Shown piece by piece: positions 1 to 10,750 of a DNA stretch of 64,000 nt. The first letter of the stretch is position 1; each line of letters starts with the position of its first letter. The notes under the pieces are model-generated. The model ran no database searches and was not told the DNA's origin. It was given only the letters and a program-made list of their open reading frames with translations. The position numbers and the translations under genes are program-made. The stretch comes from Batillaria attramentaria. Taxonomy: Eukaryota; Mollusca; Gastropoda; Batillariidae. The stretch covers positions 407,501-471,500 of the forward strand of contig JACVVK020000451.1 of the NCBI GenBank assembly GCA_018292915.2, read 5' to 3'.

Positions 1-219
1 GCAACAGCAAAAAACACAAACAAACCACCATGACCAACAATAACAACAGCAACATCACAACAACAACAACAACAACAACAAAAATAACAACAACAACCCC
101 TCCCCCAAAAACAACAACCACAACAACAACAACAACAACAACAAAAACACAAAAAACAAACAAACAACAACAACTTGAACAACCAAACCAAGCAAACAAA
201 CAACAACAGCAGCAGCAGC

Positions 220-273
<54 letters not shown>

Positions 274-320
274 AACCACAACAACAACCAAACCACCCCC
301 CCCCCCCAAAACAAAAAAAA
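1..320. repeat. CAA/AAC-rich low-complexity tract
   Basis: This is a nearly pure run of CAA/AAC triplets broken by CAAA units and ending in a poly-C run at about 294-307. It reads as poly-Gln, poly-Asn or poly-Thr in different frames. It has no codon structure and is simple sequence, not a gene. Confidence 0.9.
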
Positions 321-720
321 AGAAAAAAGGAAAAAAAGGTTAAAAAGGTTGAGAATCCTGAGAAGTAAAACTACAACACAACCAGTCTTCAAACAGAATG
401 CACTTAGGCCGGTATGTGTCGACTACGGAATACCTGCGTCACACTTGTGCCAGAGTGAACAAGCAGATCAAAACAAGGTTTGTTTGTAGAAGCGGTAAAG
501 TGCTCAGCGTCCTATTTTGTCTGTGTGCACGCTAAACATGCACCTGCTCTCGCGCTTCAACACCCTTACCGTTATCTAAGGAAAAGGATCTAAGCGCTAT
601 GAATAATGATGAGCGCTTAGGCCCTATTTGAGGATGACTGCAAACCTGACATTCACCATTTTACATATACCGTTTGCATGCACACAGCGGGGGGTGCAGT
701 CAAAATTGTACGTGTGTACC
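321..720. other. Unique-looking DNA, no gene seen
   Basis: An A-rich shoulder is followed by mixed-composition DNA. I see no convincing open frame, splice pattern or repeat-family match in it. Confidence 0.4.
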
Positions 721-772
721 GGCCCCCGTAGTGTAGTGGTTAGCACTTCGGACCATGGATCGGGAGACCCGG
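721..772 (+). mobile_element. SINE-B copy 1, tRNA-like head (5' piece)
   Basis: The piece carries the A-box-like TAGTGTAGTGGTTAGCAC and runs to GAGACCCGG. It is then interrupted by the inserted element at 773-1749. The SINE resumes at 1750 with the B box GGTTCGAAACC. Copies at 25372, 48533 and 49621 show the uninterrupted sequence. Confidence 0.85.
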
Positions 773-1749
773 TGTAGCAGTCCAGATTATACCCCGCCTG
801 GAGTATACCCCCCGTATAAACTGGCCTAGCCCAGACTATCCCCCCGTATAAACGGGCCTAGCCCAGACTATACCCCCGCATAAACTGGCCTAGCCCAGAC
901 TATACCCCGGGGTGTACTCTGGCCTAGGCCCGTTTAACCCTCTCCTGCCCCCTTTAACCCCCCTACCACGGACGACCAGAGAGAGAAACAGAAACGTCTT
1001 TGCTTGAATGTTGCACGCGTTTGCAACTCGATGTTCAATGACGACGTGTGGCACCCGTGAGCGGTTCTATAGTTTTCTTGTTTCCTTCCTGTTACTTTAT
1101 TTTTGTTAAATCTGTGTTGTAATTGTCCTAATGCACCCAGATAGATAGATAGATAGATAGATAGATAAAGGGAGAGAGAGTGTCTTAAGGTGCCTCTGCA
1201 GGGAAATTGTGTAAACTTGCAATGCTAGTATCTCATATTAATGTACAAGACAAACCGCTTCATTCTGAAAAGAGCAAAGAGCCATGTGGAGTTTCCTCAG
1301 AGTCACATAGTAAATTTTTTTTAATGCACTTTAAAATAGAACTAGACCCAAATTAACAACGGCCAGGGTTTCTCTTGGTGTGATGATAACAGTAGTCTAC
1401 TTGAATGTCAAACGCTCAAAACCACATTGAAGTGTCCGCTTCTGGCCGATGTAGTCCGGATATTTTTTGTCTTCGTTCTTTTTTGTTGGATAAAATTTCA
1501 AAATCTGCTGGTATAGGCAATCATCCATCTCGGCTTGACAGGTTGAGAACAACTGACACAAAAACCGCACTTGACACGCAAACGGCCGTGTGCAAACACT
1601 TTAGTGAACTCTGTTCACAGGTGGGTATATTCCGGGCAGGAGGGGGTGAATCCGTCCTGGGCTGATCTATACCCAGGGGGTTGAACCGGCCTAGGCTACT
1701 TTATACCCGAGGGTATAAAGTAGCCAGGGGTATACTCCGGCCTGTTACA
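773..1749. mobile_element. TGTA...TACA element with CCGG target duplication (element 1)
   Basis: This 977-bp element starts TGTAGCAGTCCAGATTATAC and its reverse-complemented end starts TGTAACAGGCCGGAGTATAC. About 19 of the first 23 bases match between the two ends. CCGG lies at 769-772 and again at 1750-1753. Removing the element plus one CCGG restores the SINE-B sequence GAGACCCGGGTTCG exactly. Subterminal DNA (about 778-950) holds three or four roughly 33-bp direct repeats built around TATAAACTGGCCTAGCCCAG. Related CTATACCC/CCTAGG motifs are found near the right end. The interior has an (ATAG)n run at 1139-1167 and no transposase-like frame, so it is non-autonomous. The Ginger-like assignment is inferred from the ends and the 4-bp duplication only. 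Confidence 0.75.
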
Positions 1750-2190
1750 CCGGGTTCGAAACCCAGCCGAGACAAGCGGGATTTTTCCTATCTAGGTCGG
1801 CTCCTACCCAGAGCGGGTGTGCTATGGACCCAATGGGGAGGCTGTTGCCACACAGCCGAGATTCACCCACTTCACGGGTGCGACTTTGGGGGTGCTTCCC
1901 TTGGTATGACACGTCTTATGATGTGGATGATTACACGGCCGGCACCGCAGGTGCCGTAGTTCCCGGGCCTGGTGAACGCCGGGATATTTATGACAGGAAG
2001 CGTGGAATGCGGCCCTGTCCCGCAGTCCCAAACCACACGGACCTCCATAGCATCATCTTACCATCATCCTCATCTCCATCATCATGCATAATAAAAATTG
2101 TCCCAGCCTTCGAGCCCTCCGTTGATTCCACCCAAGACCTGGGAGGAACACCACTGGAGCTGGCAAAAACAGTTGGGGCAGCCAAAACCG
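1750..2190 (+). mobile_element. SINE-B copy 1, body and 3' end
   Basis: It continues the head at 721-772 with the B box, then conserved blocks shared with the other copies: GCTATGG.CCCAATGGGGAGG, GTGCGACTTTGGGGGTGC and GGGATATTTATGACAGGAAG. The CATCAT-rich stretch at about 2050-2090 and the final block CCTGGGAGGAACACCACTGG also match. The composite protein-like frames across it are accidental. Confidence 0.85.
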
Positions 2191-2325
2191 GTGGTACTGC
2201 GTTTCAGAAGTACATGTCGTGAGTTCGAATCCCGCCTTGAGTCAAATATTTGTGTTGGCCTTTTTCTCGTTGCCCAGTCTTTGATGTCACCCATACCAAT
2301 AAAGTATGCTGACGTTTTTACTCGT
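2189..2325 (+). mobile_element. Degenerate SINE-A copy
   Basis: The B-box region GTGAGTTCGAATCCCG and the body TTTGTGTTGGCCTTTTTCTC / CTTTGATGTCACCCA match SINE-A. The A-box half is badly diverged and the usual GGACGTTAAAC tail is decayed. It abuts the 3' end of SINE-B directly. Confidence 0.6.
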
Positions 2326-2447
2326 TTGGTATCACGCGGATGTGGAGAAACAGCTGTATGCCCGCGACCAACCGACCAGGTCAACGTAATTCGATCAAAA
2401 CCGTGTTCGCCGTTCCTGTCTCGATAAAACATCAAGATAGTACAAAC

Positions 2448-2665
2448 GACCAACGCAACGCAACAACGCAACGAAAAAACACAACGCAACAACGCAACGC
2501 AGTAATGCAACGCAACAACGCAACGCAACGCAGTAATGCAACACAACACAGCGCAACAACGCAACGCAACGCAGTAATGCAACACAACACAGCGCAACAA
2601 CGCAACGCACAACACAACACAACACAACACAACACAACACAACACAACACAACACAACACAACAG
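2448..2665. repeat. (CAACG/CAACA)n minisatellite
   Basis: Imperfect CAACG pentamers with interspersed CAGTAATG units grade into a clean (ACAAC)n run from about 2608. The long Cys/Val-rich minus-strand frame over it is a product of this periodicity. Confidence 0.9.
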
Positions 2666-3005
2666 CCTACATATCTGTATCCTCTAAACAACAGCAACAA
2701 CAATGAACAAAAACAACAACACCGGTAATAAGTAGCGGAGACCATTTCAGGGAGACAGCTGCGGGCGATAACTCGTCTCTGCGACGGATCCTACTTTATT
2801 CCGATCTACTCTTCCACTTTCCAGCCATACAGAAACATTCGATAAGCTTACGGCAATTTCCGGAGCAGCAGATCTATGATCATTCGGCGTGACCAGCTGT
2901 GTATACTGTTGCTGATGGACTGACAACAGCCAACTGTGGATAATACAGTAGTACAATTTCCAGGGTTACTGCACCTTTACTGTATTAGGGGACAGACTTT
3001 TTTCA

Positions 3006-3090
3006 GGGGGGTAAGCCAAACTTCGGGGAGTATTTCAGGTGCTAATACTCCGATTCAAAAGTTTCGGCGACGATTACCCTCAAGCAGTTC
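3006..3090 (+). repeat. Dispersed TIR-like motif (GGGGGTAAGCC / CGATTCAAAAGTTT)
   Basis: The segment reads GGGGGTAAGCCAAAC, then CTCCGATTCAAAAGTTTCGG. Similar CGATTCAAAAG blocks occur near 10345, 15400 and 52340. The reverse complement of about 3740-3795 (GGTGCTATTCCGATTCAAC) also matches, so 3006-3795 may be one inverted-repeat element holding R280 and R230 DNA. Confidence 0.4.
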
Positions 3091-3091
3091 A

Positions 3092-3371
3092 GGGCCCGTA
3101 TGTAAAACGCGAGGTTAAGTTAACCCACGGCCGCCTAACCTAGACTAGGACAAAGGAAACCCCAAAACAAAATTAAATAAAAAAAAAAAAGGAAGCGACG
3201 AAAGAAAGACAAAAATCCTTCTATAACGGCATAGGCACCTTGCTGGAATGGACCCGCTTCCTGGTTTAAAACTAAAAACAACAGAACATTTAACCCTGGA
3301 GCTAGCTTAGTTCGACGTTAGACTCTAACCCGGGGCTAAACTCCCTAACCCCGACTTTTACTTGCGGGCCC
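3092..3371 (+). mobile_element. R280 inverted-repeat element, copy 1
   Basis: It begins GGGCCCGTATGTAAAACGCG and ends with the near-complement CCCGACTTTTACTTGCGGGC, giving roughly 25-bp TIRs. The interior has conserved blocks CCCACGGC, CTAGACTAGGACAAAGG, GGAATGGACCCGCTTCCTGG and TTAGACTCTAACCCGGGGCT. Five more copies occur in the window. No coding capacity is seen. Confidence 0.8.
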
Positions 3372-3468
3372 AGGAGTCGGTCAAGATGGCGGATTCATGG
3401 TGCTGCTTGTTCAAATCAACACTTTTTGACGACTTATGCACTCGCGAAAATCTTACTATTATGCCTAT

Positions 3469-3685
3469 AAACGGGTTAATTCCATCCCTTCTTATTAGCC
3501 AACTTAGTTTTGGAATCGTATCGCTCGTGAGTGCGCTTGTGCGCTCGAAATACTCTCTCTCGATGAGTAGTACAGCTCTTAACTTGACGGGATACAATGT
3601 TGTTTACACTTCAAGTTGCGCCTGCGGTCGAACAGCAGTTCAAATTTTACGACTGTTGTTTCACTACTGGAGCGCTTAGTGTGAA
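3469..3685 (+). repeat. R230 dispersed repeat, copy 1
   Basis: Shared blocks are GAGTGCGCTTGTGCGCTCGA, AATACTCTCTCTCGATGAGT, AGTACAGCTCTTAA and TACGACTGTTGTTTCACTAC. The family recurs at 4421 (plus) and at 31310 and 48118 (minus). Confidence 0.75.
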
Positions 3686-3786
3686 AAGACGTGCGAATGT
3701 TTCGGAGAGAATTGTGACTTTCTGTGAGAGCAGTTGAAACTGTTGAATCGGAATAGCACCGGACACACTCCGGTCCAACTTGAATA

Positions 3787-3804
3787 CCCCCCCCCCCCCC
3801 CCCC
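3787..3804. repeat. Poly-C tract
   Basis: An uninterrupted C run of about 18 bases followed by a CT-rich shoulder. Confidence 0.9.
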
Positions 3805-4049
3805 TCTTTTGCCGTCACAGAGAAAAAAAATGTGCGCGTTGACATGGGGATGTCCACAAAGAATAATCCCGTTTTGATAACCATCAGTTAATCATTCTGA
3901 TGCTGTTTGTGATTGGCGGGCTTCGGGTCAAACGGGCTTTTTGATAGAAAAGCAAAATTTGGCTCAAATGGTCATTGTCGCAAGGTTTGGGCAACAGGCA
4001 GCGTCTCGAAATCCGGCCGTCGCCTGCTTTCCGCTACATACAGTGCACC

Positions 4050-4223
4050 GGGGGGCCGGGGTGGCCGAATGGTAGAGCGTTGAACTTCTGATGCTCGGGT
4101 CGTGAGTTCGTATCCCGGCTGGGGCCAGATATTTGTGCTGGCTTTTTCATCTTTGCCTCGTCTTTGATATCACCCTATGTGGTGGAAAGGGACGTTAAAC
4201 CCCCAAACACCCACCCACCCACG
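4050..4223 (+). mobile_element. SINE-A with 11-bp TSD
   Basis: A full copy with A box TGGCCGAATGGTAGAGCG, B box region GAGTTCGTATCCCGG, body ATATTTGTGCTGGCTTTTTC and tail GGACGTTAAACCCCCAAAC. TACAGTGCACC flanks it at 4039-4049 and 4224-4234, showing target-primed insertion. Confidence 0.95.
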
Positions 4224-4252
4224 TACAGTGCACCAAGTCACCCAAATTGCGA

Positions 4253-4420
4253 GGGGAGCTGGGAAGGCCGAATGGTAGAGCGTTGGACTTTCAATGGTCG
4301 GGTCGTGAGTTCGAATCCCGGCTGGGGCCGAATATTTGTGCTGGCCTTTTTCTCGTTGTCCCGTCTTTGATATCACCCTTACGTGGTGGAAAAGGACGTT
4401 AAACTCACAAACACCCACCC
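4253..4420 (+). mobile_element. SINE-A copy
   Basis: A complete SINE-A of a slightly different subtype, with GTTCGAATCCCGG and GCCTTTTTCTCGTTG. It lies about 30 bp downstream of the previous copy in the same orientation. No clean duplication was found around it. Confidence 0.93.
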
Positions 4421-4650
4421 CAAGTTTCGAACAGTTTCGTTGGCAAGTGCGCCTGTACGCTCGAAATACTCTATCCTCAATGAATTAAAAAAAAAAACCG
4501 TTTAAACCAAAATACTCTATCCTGATGGGTAGTACAGCTCTTAATGCGATACAATGTTGTTTACACTTTGCGCGAGCGGTCCGACATTCAACTGTTACGA
4601 CTGTTGTTACACTGCTGGAACGCTCGCTGTGGTCGCCGCGTCATCGAGTA
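4421..4650 (+). repeat. R230 dispersed repeat, copy 2
   Basis: It runs from CAAGTTTCGAACAGTTTCG through CGCTCGAAATACTCTATCCT to GGTCGCCGCG. It follows the SINE-A tail without a gap and includes an internal partial duplication of AATACTCTATCCT around a poly-A run. Confidence 0.75.
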
Positions 4651-4842
4651 CGTAAACTGTTGGCTCAATACGCCAGCATTACACTGAGACGCTGTCACTG
4701 TCCAGGTGTCTAAGTGGTGTAAGGATAGAGACCACAAAAACAGCTCAGATCAAACTGTGAGCATAAAAATTGCAGCATCACCCCATTTCAACTGTATTGA
4801 CTCGGGGCGGGTGATGCGTACGCCCGAGTCGATGCAGCTTAA

Positions 4843-5127
4843 AGGTGTCATTCGAGCTGATCGTCGGGGGTTCTCACCGCGTACTCCAGCTTTCTCCCCC
4901 TCTGCTTTGGAAATGTTCAGCCCACAACATTTGAAAAATAAATGCAATTCTAAATTCCGAAACTTAAATAGCTGAGCTGACCCTTCGCACCACGTGATTG
5001 TAATGTGTGAGAGAATGCGTGTGATTCACGTGAACGTGCGTGTTGGGTTCAGTTCAAGGCGCTTTGAGCCGATTCAATGAAATTGGGTAAAGTGCCTATA
5101 CAGTACTCATTATTATTATCATTAAGT
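4843..5127 (+). mobile_element. SINE-C, 5'-truncated
   Basis: It lacks the tRNA-like head and begins within TCATTCGAGCTGATCGTCGG. It keeps CCCTCTGCTTTGGAAATG, CGCACCACGTGATTGTAATG and the 3' end GGCGCTTTGAGCC...GTAAAGTGCCTATAC followed by ATT repeats. Just upstream (4797-4833) TGACTCGGG and CCCGAGTCG form a short hairpin. Confidence 0.85.
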
Positions 5128-5150
5128 GTTTGAAATCATTTTTGCTGGGG

Positions 5151-5262
5151 AGTTTATCTGGCATATAGTTTATCTGGCATATAGTTTATCTGGCATGTAG
5201 TTTATCTGGCATGAAGTTTATCTGGCATGTAGTTTATCTGGCATGTAGTTTATCTGGCATGT
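5151..5262. repeat. 16-bp tandem repeat, about 7 copies
   Basis: The unit is TTTATCTGGCATRTAG, with only one or two variable positions per copy. Confidence 0.95.
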
Positions 5263-5306
5263 TACAGGTGAATGGGTCGCCCGCGACCGAGTAGTTTCCA
5301 TACCAG

Positions 5307-5481
5307 GGTGGGGGTAGGTGTTTGGGGGTTTAACGTCCTTTTCCACCACATACGGGTGATATCAAAGACGGGGCAACGATGAAAAAGCCAGCACAAATAT
5401 TTGGCCCCCGCCGGGATTCGAACTCACGACCCGAGCATTGGAAGTCCAACGCTCTACCATTCGACCACCCCGGCTCCCCTC
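5307..5481 (-). mobile_element. SINE-A with 9-bp TSD
   Basis: A full minus-strand copy. CCATACCAG is present at 5298-5306 and 5482-5490. Confidence 0.95.
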
Positions 5482-5828
5482 CCATACCAGTTTTGTCGAC
5501 AAGGTACGTCTCATGAAATAATGTGATGATAACAGTGATATTGCGCTGTACCGTATTAAGAAATAATTGTTCTAATCACTTCAAGATAAGAAAATAAAAA
5601 AATAAATAGCAAGTGAAATATATACAAAAATACTCAGAGCCATAAGGTTAGGGGCATAGGCGCAACGACACGCACATGTATACCGAGAACATGATGCAAA
5701 CAGTTAGACGGTGTTTAGGGGTAAAAACAGATGGGTTTGAAGATTTTTCTGGAAAGTTTCAAGGGAGGGTAACTTGCGGCGAGAATGAGGGAGAGAATTC
5801 CAGGCAAAAGGACCAGCGAAGGGGTTGG

Positions 5829-5893
5829 AGGTGGGTTTTTGGGGAGTTTAACGTCCTCTTCCACCACATATGGGTGATATCAAAGACGGACCA
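5829..5893 (-). mobile_element. SINE-A 3' fragment
   Basis: Only the 3' third is present: the tail region and the GGTGATATCAAAGACGG block on the minus strand. Confidence 0.85.
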
Positions 5894-6275
5894 GAGTAGG
5901 AGAATGCTCGAGAAAGAGAATGTCTGTTGCGGTGAATTCTGAGGAGTCGAAATGCCAGTATGGCCAAAAACGATCCAACACTGACCCTTACAGCCCAAAT
6001 TTGAAGGAGTGATTTGTCACACACTGGGCGTTTGTAATCCACGGCAATCAGTCGGACTTTCACCGACGCCTTCTCTGACCGCAAAGTGGGTGTAATTTGG
6101 TAGACTGACGTAGGTAGACGAGCCTACTGCTTTCATGTTCTGTCATGGACTACACGGCTGACAGATCAACCGTAGCTGTCTATCACACGATGAAAGAAGT
6201 GTGAAAGAGGTACTGTGTGAGGTATGTGCTTTAGGCGTCAGGAAATACACACGGGGCATGCTGAAGAGCACTTGT

Positions 6276-6690
6276 GGCGGTCGGTGGTCTAGTGGTTAAG
6301 ACTTACGGTCACCATTGCTAGAGGTCAGGTTCGAATCCCACTCGAGGCGAAGAATTTTTTTTCTTTCTCGTATGTGGCACCGTTCATTCGGGCCGACCGT
6401 CGTGGGTTCTCTCCGGGTACTCCGGCGTTCTCCCGCTCTGCTTTGGAAATGGTCATCCAAAAACAACAACAACAACATCAAATGCAATTCTAAAATTCCG
6501 AAACTTAAATTGTTGAGCTGGCCCTTCGCACCACGTGATTGTAATGTGTTCATGTCCAGTGTGTGAGAGAATGCGTGTGATTCAGCTGAGCGTGCGCGCT
6601 GGGTTTATCTCACGGCGCTTTGAGCCAAATGTTTGGGGTACAACGCCTATATTAATGAGCTTGTTATTGTTATCATTATGATTATTAGTT
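6276..6690 (+). mobile_element. SINE-C full length
   Basis: The tRNA-like head holds A box TGGTCTAGTGGTTAAG and B box GGTTCGAATCC. The body reads TATGTGGCACCGTTCATTCG, then CTCTGCTTTGGAAATGG and an inserted CAA run. The tail has GGCGCTTTGAGCC...CGCCTATA and ATT repeats. Confidence 0.92.
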
Positions 6691-6777
6691 ACTATTGCTG
6701 CTGAAAGTGATGAAGTACAGTTTTGGCGACAAAGTATTTCGGTTGCGTTGGTCTAGTTCGCCCCTTTGTGCCCGCCA

Positions 6778-6917
6778 AACGCTCGGCCGCCGGTCGTGAG
6801 TTCGAATCCCGGCTGGGGCCAGATATTTGTGCTGACCTTTTTCTCGTTGCCCCGTCTTTGATATCACCCATGCGTAGTGGAAAAAGGACGTTAAACTCCT
6901 AAACACCCACCAACCAA
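6778..6917 (+). mobile_element. SINE-A, 5'-truncated, with 17-bp TSD
   Basis: It starts just before the B box (GGTCGTGAGTTCGAATCCC), so the A-box half is missing. CCCCTTTGTGCC(C/T)GCCA flanks it at 6761-6777 and 6918-6934. The truncation therefore happened at insertion and is not later decay. Confidence 0.93.
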
Positions 6918-6934
6918 CCCCTTTGTGCCTGCCA

Positions 6935-7927
6935 TTTGCACCTGCTGTAAATGCACTACGGCCGTCTAAAGAACAGACGGATTTCACCGTTACCACAAGG
7001 TAACCTCGCCCCGGCAGACAGAACATGCCCGGGATTTTGCTTGTGTGAAGTGTAGATCTGTCCACCTCGATGGCTCATGCCACAACATTGATACACCCTA
7101 TTTGTTTTTACAAGATGTCTCTTCCCCCTCCCCCCCCGCCCCCCCTTCCCCATATCCACCTCTAACCATCCCCATGGCAGATTTCTACTTTCCGCTGACG
7201 TCACAGCAGGGGGCTGTGGAGTGAATGGTCCGCCATGATAAAGTTTTACGAAGATTACCACCCGATCGATCACCACCGCCAGACGGCGCTGGTGTTCTGG
7301 CAAAACTTTTTGCCTGGTGTGTGTGTGTGTGTGTGTGTGTGTTACATTTTAATAGCAGGCTTCAAATGTCTTGCCGTCGTCTCTCAATCTACCGCTCCTA
7401 CCCTTTTCTACCCCGTTTCCCTTCCTCCCCCCTCCAGTCCCCCCTCCCCCCACCTTCCCGCCTCCATGCCGCCTATTTTATATCGAGTCTGTGTATCTCT
7501 AGCTGTCAACCCTCACACACCCCAAAGACACTCGCCTAGCCAAGCAGCCAAAGTCACACGCCTGGAACAACTTGTCCTTAAGGGCCAAAAGCCATAGGAC
7601 GTAAAGCAAGCTAATGATGATGATGACTAGCTGTCATCTCTCAGGCTCGTAACTGCTCTACCGGTCCCCCACTCTATCCTAACACCACGACCGTTTTCTC
7701 GCCTCCCCCTCCCCCCTCCCCATAATCCTGTCCCCACCCATTCACCACTATCCTCTTTTTTTTTCTTTTTTTTTTGTAATCCTGCAGCATGCGGCGAGTT
7801 GCTGGGACGGGCTTAACTGTCAACAAGAATGTTAATCCTGCGCGGGCCCTGTGCACGCATGCACTAGATACGCTTTCCCATGTCTCGTGTGGTTTTTAAC
7901 CCACGCACTGAATCGTAGCAAGCATAT
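6935..7927. other. Mixed C-rich DNA, no gene supported
   Basis: It contains C-rich tracts around 7120-7160, 7425-7460 and 7690-7720, a (GT)n run at 7318-7341 and a T-rich stretch at 7758-7774. The open frames across it follow the C-rich composition and show no conserved domain. Confidence 0.4.
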
Positions 7928-9064
7928 ATTTGAGTCATCTCCAGTTTTCCTGTGCCTACAAATTTGCGTCATCTCCAGTATCCCTGTGCCTATAAATTTG
8001 CGTCATCTCCAGTATTCCTGTGCCTATAAATTTGCGTCATCTCCAGTATGCCTGTGCCTATAAATTTGAGTTCTCTTTAGTTTTAATGTGCCGATGAGTT
8101 TGAGTTATCTCCAGTTTTCCTGTGCCTATAAACTTGAGTAACCACCAGTTTTCCTGTACCTATAAATTAGCATCATCTCCAGTTTTCCGGTGCCTAAAAC
8201 TTTGACTGAGTCATCTCCAGTTTTCCTGTGCCTATAAATCTGAGTCATCTCCAGTTTTCCTGTGCCTATAAATTTGCGTCATCTCCAGTTTTCCTGTGCC
8301 TATAAATTTGCGTCATCTCCAGTTTTCCTGTGCCTATAAATTTGCGTCATCTCCAGTTTTCCTGTGCCTATAAATTTGATTCAGTGCCAGTTTTTCTGTG
8401 CCTATAAATTTGGGTCATCTCCAGTTTTGACGTGCCTGTAAATTTGGGTCATCTCCAGTTTTGACGTGCCTATAAATTTGCGTCATCTCCAGTTTTGACG
8501 TGCCAAATTTGCGCCATCTCCAGTTTTCCTGCGGCTATAAATCTGCGTCATCTCCAGTTTTCCTGCGCCTATAAATTTGCGTCATCTCACGTTTTCCTGT
8601 GGCTATAAATTTGCGTCATCTCCAGTTTTCCCGTGCCTATAAATTTGAATCATCTCCAGTTTTCCTGTACCTTTAAAGTTGAATCATCTCCAGTTTTCCT
8701 GTGCCTATAAATTTGGGTCATCTCCAGTTTTGACGTGCCTATAAATTTGGGTCATCTCCAGTTTTCCTGTGCCTATAATTTTGCGTCATCTCCAGTTTTC
8801 CTGTGCCTATAAATTTGCGTCATCTCCAGTTTTCCTGTGCCTAAAAATTTGAATCATCTCCAGTTTTCCTGTGCCTATAAATTTGAGTCATCTCCAGTTT
8901 TGACGTGCCTATAAATTTGGGTCATCTCCAGTTTTCCTGTGCCTATAAATTTGCGCCATCTCCAGTTTTCCTGCGGCTATAAATCTGCGTCATCTCCAGT
9001 TTTCCTGCGCCTATAAATTTGCGTCATCTCCAGTTTTCCTGTGGCTATAAATTTGCGCCATCTG
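7928..9064. repeat. 34-bp satellite array, about 33 copies
   Basis: The unit contains CCAGTTTTCCTGTGCCTATA followed by AATTTGCGTCATCT. Copies differ by a few substitutions (GAGTCATC, GACGTGCC, CTGCGGCT) and a few are indel variants. Blocks of adjacent variants repeat, suggesting higher-order duplication. Each unit carries CTATAAAT, a TATA-box-like word, on the plus strand. Confidence 0.95.
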
Positions 9065-9371
9065 CCGTCTCTCCATGTGTGTACGAACTGACACTGACTT
9101 TGCACAGGTTCCAGTTACAGTTTATTGTGTCTAGCTTCTCGCTCTGTCTGGGGTTTAAACATAAAAATAGAAGTTCCTGCAGCAATCAGACACCTGGCCT
9201 GCTTCGGGATTCTCACCTCCAACAATGATTTATTTAGAACTGAGTTCCCTGTCCACTCCGCACGCTGTGACTTGACGGAGGGTATTGACCGGAGACTATG
9301 CAGAGTCTAGGCCGGTCGGACTTAAAGGTCTGCTCTCTCAACAAAAACCCACAAACAGTGGGGTTCCCCCC

Positions 9372-9486
9372 CAAAAAAAAACAAAACAAAAACAAAAAAA
9401 ACAACAACAACAACAACAACAACAAAAAACCAAACAAACAATAACAACAAAAAACAACAACAACAAAACAGCAATAACAACAATAA
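9372..9486. repeat. AAC/CAA-rich tract
   Basis: Simple CAA/AAAC sequence of the same type as the start of the window. Confidence 0.9.
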
Positions 9487-9497
9487 ACTATCTGACT

Positions 9498-9560
9498 GTG
9501 AAAATGCACAGTCAACTCTGTCACAGGTACAGAGTTTTCAGCGTCCCCGAAAACACCTTC
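9498..9560 (+). repeat. Fragment related to the 41-kb foldback arms
   Basis: GCACAGTCAACTCTGTCACA followed by AGAGTT matches the arms of the inverted repeat at 41034-41436. It appears here as a single arm without its partner. Confidence 0.5.
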
Positions 9561-9734
9561 AAAAGCCAAGGGCAGCCTGATTTCACAACTCAGTTTGCGT
9601 TTTGACAATGAGCGAGAAAGATCGCAGTGGCTAGTCTTCTCGTGCAGCACACAACACTCGCTAGACGCTGTAGAGATGTGTCTCGCTCACTGACCAAAAG
9701 CACAATAAAGTCACTGCAAACTCACGCTCAACAA

Positions 9735-10023
9735 TTAACAATCACGTGTTGCGACGCCGGGACCAGCTCAGCAATTTAAGTTTCGCAATTTTAGAATAGC
9801 ATTCATTTTTTTTTTTTAAATTTTGTGGAATGATCACTGATTTCCAAAGCAGAGGGGGAGGAAGCCGGAGTACCCGGAGAGAACCCCCCGACGGTCGGCC
9901 CGAATGAACGGTGCCACATACGAGACAGAAAAACAAAAACAAAAAAACTTTGTTCCCGAGTGGGACTCGAACCTGACCTGTCGCACTGGTGACAAAGTCT
10001 TAACCACTAGACCACCGACCACC
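9735..10023 (-). mobile_element. SINE-C copy
   Basis: The minus-strand head TGGTCTAGTGGTTAAGACTT and B box GGTTCGAGTCCCAC are followed by the shared body through TGGTCCCGGCG near the low-coordinate end. The 3' tail is shorter than in the 6276 copy. Confidence 0.9.
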
Positions 10024-10193
10024 CCTGCATGCATGACCAGTATATGATCCCAGCTTCACACAAAAGAGCATCGCGACGTGCTATCTGACAGCAATTAGGA
10101 CTTGATATCCGTTTTGCTGTAGGGCAGCGGATATAGAGTTCCTGCTGACTGCAGCGCAAGCATCCAGATGATGTTCAGTCTGTCTACTCAGTT

Positions 10194-10310
10194 TAGGGCT
10201 CAGCCCGGCAGAAATCCACGTACTGATGCGCAGCACGCAAGCCACCTCAGTTCTGAGTTGGATTTTCGGGCTGTGATCTGAATTGTGCTGTCTAAAGTCT
10301 TGACGGGGGT
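10194..10310 (+). repeat. Dispersed repeat, copy 1 of 2
   Basis: CAGCCCG, CACGCAAGCCACCTCAG and GAGTTGGATTTTCGGG recur in the same order at 59826-59945. Confidence 0.6.
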
Positions 10311-10361
10311 AACTAAGACAGCCCAGAGTTTTACAGCTGCCACTACGATTCAAAAGCTTTG

Positions 10362-10750
10362 ACGCATGACGAATTTCAAATTTGTCTATAATCTTAAAAC
10401 ATATCGATGTTCATATTTCAAATTTGACTATAATACGTGTTCCTATTCCTGTTTCAAATTAGACCATAAGATTATATATAACGTGCCCATGATCATATTT
10501 CAATTTTGACTATAGTATTATAGCGCGCCCATGATCATATTTCAAATTTGACTATGGTAATATAACATGTCCGTCTTCGTATTTCTAATTTAACTATGGT
10601 ATTACAACGTCTCCATACGTATTTCTAATTTGACTACAGTATTACGTCTCCATGTTCATATTTCAAATTTGATACAGTATTACAACGTCTCCATGTTCAT
10701 ATTTCAAATTTGACTGTAGTATTACAACGTGTCCATGTTCATGTTTCAAA
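10362..10750. repeat. About 42-bp imperfect tandem repeat, about 9 copies
   Basis: Units contain CATATTTCAAATTTGACTAT, then AGTATTACAACGTGTCCATG. Divergence and indels increase toward the left edge, so the right side is the younger part. Confidence 0.9.

Noticed and set aside
2082..2660. 192-codon Cys/Val/Leu minus-strand frame
   Set aside because: CAACG/CAACA minisatellite fused with SINE-B and SINE-A sequence.
4050..4130. Possible functional tRNA gene from A and B boxes
   Set aside because: The same head occurs about 20 times with a constant non-tRNA body and TSDs. It is a SINE promoter, not a tRNA gene.
7928..9064. CRISPR-like regular repeat array
   Set aside because: Units are head-to-tail with no unique spacers, in a eukaryotic repeat landscape; it is a satellite.
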